Assembly (NCBI RefSeq): GCF_000284255.1
Contig: NC_017075.1
Location: 4,278,001-4,342,000, forward strand
DNA: 64,000 nucleotides
Source of the DNA: Rubrivivax gelatinosus IL144
Lineage (GTDB): Bacteria; Pseudomonadota; Gammaproteobacteria; Burkholderiales; Burkholderiaceae_C
Direction of reading: 5' to 3'
Below, in pieces: positions 46,097 to 54,241 of this stretch. How positions within the stretch are numbered: the stretch's first letter is position 1; each line of letters opens with the position of its first letter. The notes under the pieces are model-generated. The model did no database searches, was not told the origin of the DNA, and saw nothing but the letters and a program-made list of their open reading frames with translations. A program made the position numbers and the translations under genes.

Positions 46097-46567
46097 ATGA
46101 ACACCTTGTCCATCTCGCTGCAACGCGACGCCCACGGCCGCCTGGTGCTGATCGACGCCGAGGGCGTCGAACACGTCGGCGTCGTGCCGGTGCGCGCCTT
46201 CCCGCTGTCCGAACCGGGTGGCCCGGTGTCGCTGGTCGGCACCGACGGCCGCGAACGGCTCTGGATCGACCGCCCCGAGACCCTGCCCGCCGCAGCGCGC
46301 GAACTGCTGGACGCCGAACTGGCGCGACGCGAGTTCGCGCCGGTCATCGAACGCCTGCTCGAGGTCTCGACCTTCTCGACGCCCAGCACCTGGACCATCG
46401 ACACCGACCGCGGTCGCACGACGCTGGTGCTCAAGGGCGAGGAAGACATCCGCCGCCTGAACGGCAGCGCCTTGCTGATCACCGACAGCCAGGGCATCGG
46501 CTACCGCATCGCCGACGCGAAGGCGCTGGATCGGCGGTCGAAGCGCCTTCTGGAACGGTTCTTGTGA
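46097..46567 (+). CDS. DUF1854 family protein, cyanophycin-associated
   Basis: A 156-aa cytosolic protein of unknown function, nine bases after the ABC exporter gene. Typical stretches are VGVVPVRAFPLSEP, EVSTFSTPSTWTIDTDRG and GSALLITDSQGIGYRIAD. The family is repeatedly found next to cyanophycin synthetase and this type of ABC protein, so a role in cyanophycin metabolism or granule handling is likely. No catalytic motif is visible. The exporter's N-terminal domain shares a similar LTDRRLLAR style and may be structurally related, which is inference. Confidence 0.85.
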   Translation: MNTLSISLQRDAHGRLVLIDAEGVEHVGVVPVRAFPLSEPGGPVSLVGTDGRERLWIDRPETLPAAARELLDAELARREFAPVIERLLEVSTFSTPSTWTIDTDRGRTTLVLKGEEDIRRLNGSALLITDSQGIGYRIADAKALDRRSKRLLERFL

Positions 46568-46816
46568 GCCCCCGAGCTCGCTAACGCTCGCTACCCCCCG
46601 AGGGGGCCGTCCGCCGACGGCCCGGCGGAGCCGGGCCGTGGCGGGAAGCTTGATCGCGGAGAGCGAGTTGTTTTGCCGGCGCTCGCTGACATCGCTGCGC
46701 GGCCTGCAGGGCTGAGCCCGGACGCGATCCGTCCAGTGGACGGATCGCGCCTGGCGAAGAGCCGGGCCACTGGCCCGGCGCGGCCTGCAAGGCCGTCCGC
46801 CGCGACCGATGGGGCT
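46567..46816. repeat. Palindrome-dense intergenic cluster
   Basis: Non-coding spacer containing at least four near-perfect hairpins. CGGCCCGG/CCGGGCCG is at 46618-46638. GCGATCCGTCC/GGACGGATCGC is at 46724-46748. GCCGGGCCA/TGGCCCGGC is at 46761-46779. CGGCCT/AGGCCG is at 46781-46795. A CTCGCTAACGCTCGCTAC direct repeat and a CCCCCCGAGGGGG element precede them. Resembles a REP-like or mobile-element remnant; no T-rich terminator tail is present. Confidence 0.6.
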
Positions 46817-47278
46817 CTACCGCGTTCCCTTCGCCTTCTCGTTGTTGTGCTCCGGCTGCACGAACCCGATCGGCCGCTTCGGCGGGTCGGGCGGCGTCAT
46901 CAGTTCGCGCATGTGCACAGAGGCCCGCACAACGTATACCGACACCTCGATGGCACGCGGGCTGCTCAGCAGGTTCGCGGCCATGATCGCCCCGTGCTCG
47001 GTGAAGGCATAAGGCAAGTACTTGCGGTGCTGGCCGCGGCCGCCGGGTGCAGCGTCTAAGGTCGCAAGTTGCGACCTTAGAGTTCCCCACTCCTCGGACG
47101 TGAGCTGGAACATGAAGTCGGCCGGGAACTTGGACAGGTTGCGGCGGACCGCCTCGTTGAACCGCTTCGTTTCGACCTCGTAGAGCGCAGCCAGGTCAGC
47201 GTCCAGCAGGACGCGCTGGCCACGAACCGTGGCGATGCGCAGCGTGATGGCCTCGGTCGCCAGCAGCGGTGTGATCAT
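46817..47278 (-). CDS. ORF6N domain DNA-binding protein, internally shortened
   Basis: A 153-aa protein. The N-terminal ORF6N domain (RIATVRGQRVLLDADLAALYEVETKRFNEAV, FPADFMFQLT, YAFTEHGAIMAANLL) is related to phage antirepressors. Family members usually carry a coiled-coil linker of 30-50 residues between MREL and the C-terminal PPEPPKRPIGF-like tail. Here MRELMTPPDPPKRPIGF is directly joined, which suggests an internal in-frame deletion. Its role is unknown; such genes are often carried as single mobile cassettes. It adjoins a palindrome-rich stretch. Confidence 0.82.
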   Translation of the reverse strand: MITPLLATEAITLRIATVRGQRVLLDADLAALYEVETKRFNEAVRRNLSKFPADFMFQLTSEEWGTLRSQLATLDAAPGGRGQHRKYLPYAFTEHGAIMAANLLSSPRAIEVSVYVVRASVHMRELMTPPDPPKRPIGFVQPEHNNEKAKGTR

Positions 47279-47455
47279 GGGCGGTGGCCGCAGGGCTGGT
47301 TGTCACGGGCCTTGGCCCTGACCTGGCCGCAGCACCTGAGCAGAGACCGATGCCAGCGCATGTCGAGCTGTTTCACCATGCCATCCTCCTGGCCGGCACT
47401 GTCGGCGCGCCCGTGGTCGCCGCCAAGGCGGAATTGGTCCCCCGAAGGGACGGGC

Positions 47456-48535
47456 TCAGATCAGCGCCGCCACCGCCTCGCCGAGCTCGGTGGTGCTGGC
47501 GCTGCCGCCCAGGTCGGGCGTGCGCGGGCCTTCGCGCAGCACGGTTTCGATGGCGCGCACGATGGCGTCGTGGGCGGCGCGGCCGGCGCCTTCGCCGCCG
47601 GTCAGGAAGTCCAGCATCAGCGCGCCCGACCAGATCATCGCGATCGGGTTGGCGATGTTGCGGCCGTAGATGTCCGGCGCCGAGCCGTGCACGGGCTCGA
47701 ACAGCGACGGGAAACGGCGCTCGGGGTTCAGGTTGGCCGACGGCGCCAGGCCGATCGTGCCGGCGGTCGCAGGGCCCAGGTCGGACAGGATGTCGCCGAA
47801 CAGGTTGCTGGCGACGACGACGTCGAAACGCTGCGGCTGCAGCACGAAGCGCGCAGTCAGGATGTCGATGTGCTGCTTGTCGACGGCGACCTGCGGGTAG
47901 GCCTTCGCCATCTCATCGGCACGCGAATCCCACCACGGCATGCTGATCGCGACGCCGTTGCTCTTGGTCGCCACCGTCAGGTGCCGGCGTGCGCGCGACG
48001 CGGCCAGCTCGAAGGCGAACTTCAGCACGCGGTCGGTGCCGTGGCGGCTGAAGACCGACTCCTGGATGACGATCTCGCGCTCGGTGCCCGCGAACATCGT
48101 GCCGCCGAGGTTGGTGTATTCGCCCTCGGTGTTCTCGCGCACGATCAGGTAGTCCAGGTCGCCCGGCTTGCGCCCGGCCAGCGGACAGGGCACGCCGTCG
48201 AACAGGCGCACCGGGCGCAGGTTGACGTACTGGTCGAACTCGCGGCGGAACTTCAGCAGGCTGCCCCAGAGCGAGACGTTGTCGGGCACCGTCGCCGGCC
48301 AGCCGACGGCGCCGAAGAAGATGGCGTCCATGCCGCCGAGCTGCTCCTTCCAGTCGTCCGGCATCATCGTGCCGTGCTGCCGGTAGTAGTCGCAGCTCGC
48401 CCACTCGATCTCGGTGAACTCCAGCGCCAGGCCGAAACGTTCGGCCGCGCGGCGCACAGCGCGCAGGCCTTCGGGGGCGACTTCCTTGCCGATTCCGTCT
48501 CCGGGGATCAGCGCGATGCGATAGGGGCGGCTCAT
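47456..48535 (-). CDS. ttuC: Tartrate dehydrogenase/decarboxylase (isopropylmalate-dehydrogenase family)
   Basis: A 359-aa NAD- and divalent-metal-dependent beta-decarboxylating dehydrogenase. The N-terminus IALIPGDGIGKEV, the RENTEGEYTNLGG segment, the KSN lysine (TVATKSNGV) and FGDILSDLGP with FEPVHGSAPDIYG are family features. ENTEGEY with a preceding long loop favours tartrate/D-malate dehydrogenase over LeuB. Substrate cannot be fixed from sequence: tartrate, D-malate and meso-tartrate are all used by relatives. It appears monocistronic, with 67 bases to the next gene upstream. Confidence 0.88.
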   Translation of the reverse strand: MSRPYRIALIPGDGIGKEVAPEGLRAVRRAAERFGLALEFTEIEWASCDYYRQHGTMMPDDWKEQLGGMDAIFFGAVGWPATVPDNVSLWGSLLKFRREFDQYVNLRPVRLFDGVPCPLAGRKPGDLDYLIVRENTEGEYTNLGGTMFAGTEREIVIQESVFSRHGTDRVLKFAFELAASRARRHLTVATKSNGVAISMPWWDSRADEMAKAYPQVAVDKQHIDILTARFVLQPQRFDVVVASNLFGDILSDLGPATAGTIGLAPSANLNPERRFPSLFEPVHGSAPDIYGRNIANPIAMIWSGALMLDFLTGGEGAGRAAHDAIVRAIETVLREGPRTPDLGGSASTTELGEAVAALI

Positions 48536-48602
48536 CGGGGGGCCTCGTCGGTCGGGGCGGCCATGCTAATCGGCAGCCGACCGGCGCGTGGCGGGGCGGG
48601 CT

Positions 48603-48836
48603 TCAGCCGAAACGCTCGAAGCGCGGGCGTTCGCGGCCGTCGACGACGACGGTCTCGCCGAACATCGCGAACGGCCGCACCCAGGTGTCGGCGCTGGCGT
48701 AAAGCGGCCGGTACAGCACCAGCGGCTGCAGCGTCTCGCTGTGACGCACGACGCCCAGCACCTCGTACTCGCCGCCTTTGTAGTGGCGGTAGCGGCCGGG
48801 CGTGATCGTCGGCAGCGGCGGCAGTGCTTCGTTCAT
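48603..48836 (-). CDS. DUF1653 family small protein
   Basis: A 77-aa protein. GRYRHYKGGEYEVLGVVRHSETLQPLVLYRPLY followed by WVRPFAMFGETV is the DUF1653 signature, a small SH3-like fold of unknown function. Its ATG overlaps the stop of the TetR gene (ATGA), so the two are co-transcribed. Confidence 0.88.
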   Translation of the reverse strand: MNEALPPLPTITPGRYRHYKGGEYEVLGVVRHSETLQPLVLYRPLYASADTWVRPFAMFGETVVVDGRERPRFERFG

Positions 48837-49504
48837 CGTGCGGTCCTTCGTGTCTTCGGCGCCGCGGCGGCCTGGCGCAGCGACGCATCGACCAGCGCCT
48901 CGGCCATCCAGCCGACGGTGGCGTCGACCTCGGCGTCCGACGCGCCCCACAAGTCCTTCAGCACGACCCGCGCCTCGATGCCGTAGAGCACCGACAGCGC
49001 ACGGTGCAGCCGCGCCAGCGAGGCCGCCGGCAGCTCGGCGGCCAGCGGCTCGATCGCATGCGCAAGGATGCCGACGCGGTGGCCGCGGCGGTAGGGCTCT
49101 TCCTTCAGCCGCCCGGCGCGTTCCAGCGCCCAGTGCTCCAGCGAGAGCTGCACCGCGGCACGCATCTGCGGCTCGAACTCGCGAAAACGCGGGAAGGTCG
49201 AGGCGAAGAGTTCGGCCACGCGGCGACGGCCGTCGGGCTCGCTGGAGTCGAAGCTGCGCAGCGGCCCCAGCGAGACGTCGATCACCGCGGTGACCAGCGC
49301 GCTGCGGCTGGGGAAATAGCGGTAGGCCGTGGCGCGCGAGACCTCGGCGCGGCGCGCCACCTCGGGCAGCGTCGGCACCTGGCCTTCGCGGATCAGCGCC
49401 ATCGCCGCGTCGAGCAGCAGGCGCCGCGTCGCGCCGCGGATGCCGCCTTCGATCTCGACGGTCGGCGGCGGGGCGGGCAGCGAGGAACGGGTCGTCTTGG
49501 GCAT
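48833..49504 (-). CDS. TetR family transcriptional regulator
   Basis: A 223-aa regulator with an N-terminal TetR helix-turn-helix (LLDAAMALIREGQVPTLPEVARRAEVSRATAYRYFPSR, about 30-70). The remainder is a helical ligand domain without a recognisable specificity. The start at MPKTTRSS was chosen because it is followed by the usual short leader; 32 further codons upstream overlap the operator region. It is divergent from the Tm-1-like gene and probably represses that unit through the TGAGAC palindrome between them. Confidence 0.9.
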   Translation of the reverse strand: MPKTTRSSLPAPPPTVEIEGGIRGATRRLLLDAAMALIREGQVPTLPEVARRAEVSRATAYRYFPSRSALVTAVIDVSLGPLRSFDSSEPDGRRRVAELFASTFPRFREFEPQMRAAVQLSLEHWALERAGRLKEEPYRRGHRVGILAHAIEPLAAELPAASLARLHRALSVLYGIEARVVLKDLWGASDAEVDATVGWMAEALVDASLRQAAAAPKTRRTAR

Positions 49505-49547
49505 CGCGGGGCGGGGGTTGGCGCGGATTGCAACACAGGTCGCGCGG

Positions 49548-49563
49548 TGAGACACTCGTCTCA
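49548..49563. promoter_or_regulatory. Candidate TetR operator TGAGACACTCGTCTCA
   Basis: TGAGAC and GTCTCA form perfect six-base arms around ACTC, between the divergent TetR and Tm-1-like genes. A TGAGAC-type palindrome is a common TetR target. It lies 35 bases upstream of the Tm-1-like start codon. Confidence 0.65.
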
Positions 49564-49598
49564 TTTTCAGCCTGACGTCTCCATTCCCGAGGAGCAGC

Positions 49599-50804
49599 AT
49601 GGACCCGACCGCCCCCCGCTACGCCGTCGTCGCCGGCACTTTCGACACCAAGGCGCGTGAACTCGTCTTCCTGCGCGACTGCCTGGCCGCGATGGGCGTG
49701 GCCACGCGCACCGTGGATCTCTCGACGCAGGGCCGCGGCGCCGGCGTCGACGTCACGGCCGAGGAGGTGGCGGCCTGCCACCCGCAAGGCGCGGCGGCAG
49801 TCTTCACCGGCGACCGCGGCAGCGCGGTGATCGCGATGGCGCAGGCCTTCGAACACTTCGTGCGCGGCCGCGACGACATCGCCGGGCTGCTGTCGGCCGG
49901 CGGCTCGGGCGCCACCGCGCTGGCCACGCCGGCGATGCGCGCCTTGCCGGTCGGCGTACCCAAGCTGATGGTCAGCACCGTCGCCTCGGGCGACGTGCGG
50001 CCCTACGTCGGCCCCAGCGACATCTGCATGATGTATTCGGTCACCGACGTGCAGGGCCTCAACCGCATCAGCCAGCGTGTGCTGGCCAACGCCGCGCACG
50101 CGATGGGCGGCATGGTGCGCGAACGCGCCGAGTTCACGTCGACGAAGCCGGCGATCGGGCTGACGATGTTCGGCGTCACGACGCCCTGCGTGCAGGCGAT
50201 GACCGCGCTGCTGGAGCCCGACTACGACTGCCTGGTGTTCCACGCCACCGGCACCGGCGGCCAGTCGATGGAGAAACTCGCCGACTCGCACCTGCTGGCC
50301 GGCGTCATCGACGCGACGACGACCGAGGTCGCCGACGAGCTGATGGGCGGCGTCTTCAGCGCCGGGCCGGAACGTTTCGACGCCATCGCACGCAGCCGCG
50401 TGCCCTACGTCGGCTCCTGCGGCGCGCTGGACATGGTGAACTTCGGCGCCATCGACACCGTGCCCGAGCGCTACCGCCAGCGCAATCTCTACAAGCACAA
50501 CGCCAACGTCACGCTGATGCGCACCAGCGTCGACGAGAACGTCGCGATGGGGCGCTTCATCGCCGCCAAGCTCAACCGCATGGACGGGCCGGTGCGTTTC
50601 TTCCTGCCCGAAGGCGGCGTCTCGATGCTCGACGCGCAAGGCCTGCCCTTCTGGGACCCGGCCGCCGACGCGGCGCTGTTCGACACCATAGAGCAGGACT
50701 TCCAGGCCACCGAAAACCGCCGGCTGATCCGCAGCCCGCTGCACGTCAACGACCCGAGCTTCGCCCGCCAGCTGGTCGAAGCCTTCAAGGAGATCGCCGG
50801 CTGA
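49599..50804 (+). CDS. Tm-1-like ATP-binding domain protein (UPF0261)
   Basis: A 401-aa protein. The sequence [20 protein letters not shown] at the N-terminus, [30 protein letters not shown] and [14 protein letters not shown] are the hallmarks of UPF0261. The family corresponds to the N-terminal half of tomato Tm-1, an ATP-binding two-lobed domain. The bacterial role is unknown; a catabolic ligase or hydrolase step has been proposed for some. It forms a two-gene unit with the following TIM-barrel gene and is divergent from TetR. Confidence 0.92.
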   Translation: MDPTAPRYAVVAGTFDTKARELVFLRDCLAAMGVATRTVDLSTQGRGAGVDVTAEEVAACHPQGAAAVFTGDRGSAVIAMAQAFEHFVRGRDDIAGLLSAGGSGATALATPAMRALPVGVPKLMVSTVASGDVRPYVGPSDICMMYSVTDVQGLNRISQRVLANAAHAMGGMVRERAEFTSTKPAIGLTMFGVTTPCVQAMTALLEPDYDCLVFHATGTGGQSMEKLADSHLLAGVIDATTTEVADELMGGVFSAGPERFDAIARSRVPYVGSCGALDMVNFGAIDTVPERYRQRNLYKHNANVTLMRTSVDENVAMGRFIAAKLNRMDGPVRFFLPEGGVSMLDAQGLPFWDPAADAALFDTIEQDFQATENRRLIRSPLHVNDPSFARQLVEAFKEIAG

Positions 50805-50824
50805 GGCCGGCGCAGGAGAACACG

Positions 50825-51658
50825 ATGGCACGCATTCCCCGCCAGCAGATCCTCGACACCTTCCGCGCCAAGATCGCGCGCGGCGAACCCATCATCGGCG
50901 GCGGCGCCGGCACCGGCCTGTCGGCCAAGGGCGAGGAGGCCGGCGGCATCGACCTCATCGTCATCTACAACTCGGGCCGCTACCGCATGGCCGGGCGCGG
51001 TTCGCTCGCCGGCCTGCTGGCCTACGGCAACGCCAACGAGATCGTGCTCGACATGGCCAAGGAAGTGCTGCCGATGGTGCGCCGCACCCCGGTGCTGGCC
51101 GGCGTCAACGGCACCGACCCGTTCATGCTGCGCGATCACTTCCTGCAGCAGCTGATCGCCGTCGGCTTCTCCGGCGTGCAGAACTTCCCGACCGTGGGCC
51201 TGATCGACGGGACCTTCCGCGCCAACCTCGAAGAGACCGGCATGGGCTACGGCCTGGAAGTCGACATGATCCGCGCCGCGGCCGAGCTGGACCTGCTGAC
51301 CACGCCCTACGTCTTCGACGAGACCAGCGCCGCCGACATGGCGCGCGCCGGCGCCGACATCCTGGTGCCGCACATGGGGCTGACGACCGGCGGCGCGATC
51401 GGCGCCGAGACCGCGCTGACGCTGGCCGACTGCGTGCCGCGCATCAACGCCTGGGCCGAGGCCGCGCGCCGCGTGAAGCCCGACATCATCGTGCTCTGCC
51501 ACGGCGGCCCGATCGCCCAGCCCGAGGACGCGCAGTACATCCTCGACCACTGCCCCGAGGTCAACGGCTTCTACGGTGCGTCGAGCATGGAGCGCCTGCC
51601 GGTCGAAGGCGCGCTCGTCGAGCAGACGAAGAAGTTCAAGGCGATTCAGCGCGCATAA
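50825..51658 (+). CDS. TIM-barrel protein of the phosphoenolpyruvate hydrolase-like family (Tm-1 C-terminal type)
   Basis: A 277-aa protein: [65 protein letters not shown] and [11 protein letters not shown] mark the family. It corresponds to the C-terminal TIM barrel of plant Tm-1. Twenty bases separate it from the Tm-1-like gene, with a GCAGGAG ribosome-binding site. The two are likely functional partners. Catalytic activity is not established for this protein. Confidence 0.9.
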   Translation: MARIPRQQILDTFRAKIARGEPIIGGGAGTGLSAKGEEAGGIDLIVIYNSGRYRMAGRGSLAGLLAYGNANEIVLDMAKEVLPMVRRTPVLAGVNGTDPFMLRDHFLQQLIAVGFSGVQNFPTVGLIDGTFRANLEETGMGYGLEVDMIRAAAELDLLTTPYVFDETSAADMARAGADILVPHMGLTTGGAIGAETALTLADCVPRINAWAEAARRVKPDIIVLCHGGPIAQPEDAQYILDHCPEVNGFYGASSMERLPVEGALVEQTKKFKAIQRA

Positions 51659-51737
51659 ACCTCGGCGCCCACGCGGGCGCCGGCCTCGTGTCATCGTCGC
51701 GCCCGGCCGCTCCACCCCGGAGCAGGAAGGACGCACG

Positions 51738-52127
51738 ATGACGACTTGGCGCAGGAAGCCGGCGAACGAGCCGTTCGCCGTCGACGAGGTCGAAGCCCGG
51801 CTGAAGGACGAACTGCCGGCCTGGCATTACGAAGACGGCTGGATCCGCCGCAAGTACAAGACCGCCGGCTGGAAGGGCACGCTGATGGTCGTCAACACCG
51901 TCGGCCACCTCGCCGAGGCCGCCTGGCACCACCCCGACCTGACGGTGTCCTACGCCTTCGTCACGGTGAAGCTGCAGACGCACGACGCCAAGGGCATCAC
52001 CGAGAAGGACTTCGCGCTGGCGAAGAAGATCGACGAGGTGCTGATGTGGCAGCCCGGACGCGAGGCCGACCCGGTGTTCGAAGGCACGCCCGACGACCCG
52101 CGTTTCAAGTACCTCAAGTACGAGTGA
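51738..52127 (+). CDS. Pterin-4a-carbinolamine dehydratase-like protein
   Basis: A 129-aa small protein of the PCD/DCoH fold. The active-site pattern VNTVGHLAEAAWHHPDLTVSY corresponds to the family's His-His-Pro core, followed by VTVKLQTHDAKGITEKDFALA. The ATG at 51738 follows an AGGAAGG site. It stands just before H4MPT-related genes, where a PCD-like protein commonly occurs in C1 clusters. Its role there may concern pterin chemistry more than aromatic hydroxylation, which is inference. Confidence 0.85.
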   Translation: MTTWRRKPANEPFAVDEVEARLKDELPAWHYEDGWIRRKYKTAGWKGTLMVVNTVGHLAEAAWHHPDLTVSYAFVTVKLQTHDAKGITEKDFALAKKIDEVLMWQPGREADPVFEGTPDDPRFKYLKYE

Positions 52128-52301
52128 TCGGCGCCGCTGCGCTGACACAGTGTCCCCGGCGCGGCACAGCGAACGCGCCTTAAAGCGCCGCGATCCGCGC
52201 TTTTCTGCGGGTATTCCCGCACGTCGGGCGCCGCGCGCGGCGAAGGAACATGTCTTGCAACGGTGGCGGCATGAGCGCCGTCCACCGTCCGCGAGCCGAC
52301 C

Positions 52302-53306
52302 ATGCTGTCGCCCCTGCCCGTCCGCGCTGAGGCCCCGGTGCGTGTCGCCGTGCGCGCCCCCGGCCGGCTGCACCTGGGTTTCCTCGACCCGGCGGGCACG
52401 CTGGGCCGGCGTTTCGGCAGCCTGGGGCTGGTCATCGACGGTTTCGAGACCGAACTCGAACTGGCTTTCGCCGAGCACGACTCGGCCGTCGCCGACACCG
52501 AGGACGGCCAGGCCGAACTGGAACGTGCGCTCGACCACCTCACGCGCCTGCGCGAACTCAGCGGCTTCGACGCGCCGCTGGCGCTGCGCCTGGTGCGGGT
52601 GCTGCCGCCGCACGCCGGCTTCGGCTCGGGCACCCAGCTCGCGCTGGCACTGGGCCGGGCCTTCGTCCAGCTTCACGGGCTGCTACTGTCGACACCGCAG
52701 ATCGCCGCCTGGCTGGGCCGCGGCCGGCGTTCGGGCATCGGCATCGCCGGTTTCGACGCCGGCGGGCTGATCGTCGACGGCGGCCCGGGCCGCGACGGCT
52801 CGCCGGCGCCGGTGCTGGCGCGGCTGGCGCTGCCGGCGGCCTGGCGGGTCATCGTCGTGCGCCATCCGGGGCGCCGCGGGCTGTCGGGCGACGAGGAGAA
52901 ACGCGCCATCGCCGCGCTGCCGCCGCTGCCCGCCGTTGGCGCCGCCGAGCTCTGCCACCAGGTGCTGATGCGCGTGCTGCCGGGCGCCGCCGGCGACGAC
53001 TTCACGGCCTTCGCCGCCGGGCTGAACCGCGTGCAGGACCTGCTCGGCGGCCATTTCGCGCCGGCCCAGGACGGCAGCGCCTACACCAGCGCCGAGGTCG
53101 GCCGGCTGCTGCAGTGGATGCACGCCGAAGCCGGCGACGCCGCCGCCGTCGGCCAGAGCTCCTGGGGGCCGACCGGCTTCGCGATCGTGCCCTCGGCCGC
53201 CGCCGCGGCGCGCCTGCTCGACGCGGCGCGCGCCGCCGGCGTCGTCTCCCCGGCGCTGGCCCTCACCACCGTGGCCGCGCGCGCCCATGGCGCCCGCGTC
53301 GCCTGA
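52302..53306 (+). CDS. Beta-ribofuranosylaminobenzene 5'-phosphate synthase-like protein
   Basis: A 334-aa GHMP-kinase-fold protein. It begins VRAPGRLHLGFLDPAGTLGRRFGSLGLVID and has the loop VLPPHAGFGSGTQLALALGRA and GRGRRSGIGIAGFDAGGLIVDGG. In archaea and methylotrophs this family condenses 4-hydroxybenzoate or p-aminobenzoate with PRPP at the first committed step of methanopterin synthesis. It starts the H4MPT block and is followed 20 bases later by mtdB. Confidence 0.92.
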   Translation: MLSPLPVRAEAPVRVAVRAPGRLHLGFLDPAGTLGRRFGSLGLVIDGFETELELAFAEHDSAVADTEDGQAELERALDHLTRLRELSGFDAPLALRLVRVLPPHAGFGSGTQLALALGRAFVQLHGLLLSTPQIAAWLGRGRRSGIGIAGFDAGGLIVDGGPGRDGSPAPVLARLALPAAWRVIVVRHPGRRGLSGDEEKRAIAALPPLPAVGAAELCHQVLMRVLPGAAGDDFTAFAAGLNRVQDLLGGHFAPAQDGSAYTSAEVGRLLQWMHAEAGDAAAVGQSSWGPTGFAIVPSAAAAARLLDAARAAGVVSPALALTTVAARAHGARVA

Positions 53307-53326
53307 ACTCCCAGCCGAGCCAAACG

Positions 53327-54241
53327 ATGGAACGTCCGTACATCCTGCACATGTTCACGCCGGGCAAGCAGATGAGCCCCTTCGACGTCAACATGGCCGC
53401 CGACGCCGGCTACCAGCTCGTCGTGCCCTATGGCGAGGTCGGCCTCGACGCGGTGGCCGGCATGACGCAGGACGCGATCTTCTCGCGCGGCCCCAAGGGC
53501 GTGGCGCGCACCGGCATCTTCATCGGCGGCCGCGACGCGCTGCTCGCCGCCGACATGCTGAAGAAGGCCCAGGCGGCGATGGTCAAACCCTTCGTCGTCT
53601 CGCTGATGGCCGACCCCAGCGGCGCCTACACGACGGCCGCGGCGATGGTCGCCTGCGTCGAGCAGGCGCTGAAGACACGCGGCGAAGGCCTCGCCGGCCA
53701 GCGCGTCGTCGTGCTCGGCGGCACCGGGCCGGTGGGCCGCATCGCCGCGGTCATCGCCGCCCAGGCCGGCGCAACGGTGCTGCTGTCCAGCCGCCAGGGC
53801 ATCGATGCCGCCGAGGAAGCGGCGACCGAGACCGCGAAACACTTCGGCGTCACGCTGCACGGCATCTCCGGCGGCGACGCCAACGCCGTGCGCCACTCGC
53901 TCGCCGAAGCCGACGTCGTGCTGTCCTGCGCCAAGGCCGGCGTGCAGGCGGTGTCGGCCGAGGATCTGACACACGCCGGTGCGCTGAAGGTCGCCGCCGA
54001 CGTCAACGCCGTGCCGCCCGAGGGCATCGCCGGCGTCGGCGTGATGGACGACGCCAAGCCGCTGGCCGGCACCCAGGCGCTGGGCATCGGCGCGCTGGCC
54101 ATCGGCAACGTCAAGTACCAGACCCAGCATCGGCTGCTGCAGCGCATGCGGGAAGCCGAGAAGGCGGTCTGCTACAGCTTCGGCGACGCCTTCGAGACCG
54201 CACGCGGCTGGCTGGCCGAGAAGGCCGCGGCGGGCGGCTGA
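53327..54241 (+). CDS. mtdB: Methylene-tetrahydromethanopterin dehydrogenase
   Basis: NAD(P)-dependent oxidation of methylene-H4MPT to methenyl-H4MPT, the second step of formaldehyde oxidation. The 304-aa product begins YILHMFTPGKQMSPFDVNMAADAGY, and the Rossmann motif VVVLGGTGPVGRIAAVIAA is at about residues 125-143. SCAKAGVQ and ADVNAVPPEGI are typical of MtdA/MtdB. Position beside mch and fae favours MtdB. The next ATG overlaps its stop (TGATG). Confidence 0.95.
   Translation: MERPYILHMFTPGKQMSPFDVNMAADAGYQLVVPYGEVGLDAVAGMTQDAIFSRGPKGVARTGIFIGGRDALLAADMLKKAQAAMVKPFVVSLMADPSGAYTTAAAMVACVEQALKTRGEGLAGQRVVVLGGTGPVGRIAAVIAAQAGATVLLSSRQGIDAAEEAATETAKHFGVTLHGISGGDANAVRHSLAEADVVLSCAKAGVQAVSAEDLTHAGALKVAADVNAVPPEGIAGVGVMDDAKPLAGTQALGIGALAIGNVKYQTQHRLLQRMREAEKAVCYSFGDAFETARGWLAEKAAAGG

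Noticed and set aside
46724-46795. Hairpin cluster as a CRISPR array or integron attachment site
   Set aside because: Arms differ from one another, there are no equal-length direct repeats with spacers, and no cas or integrase gene is nearby.
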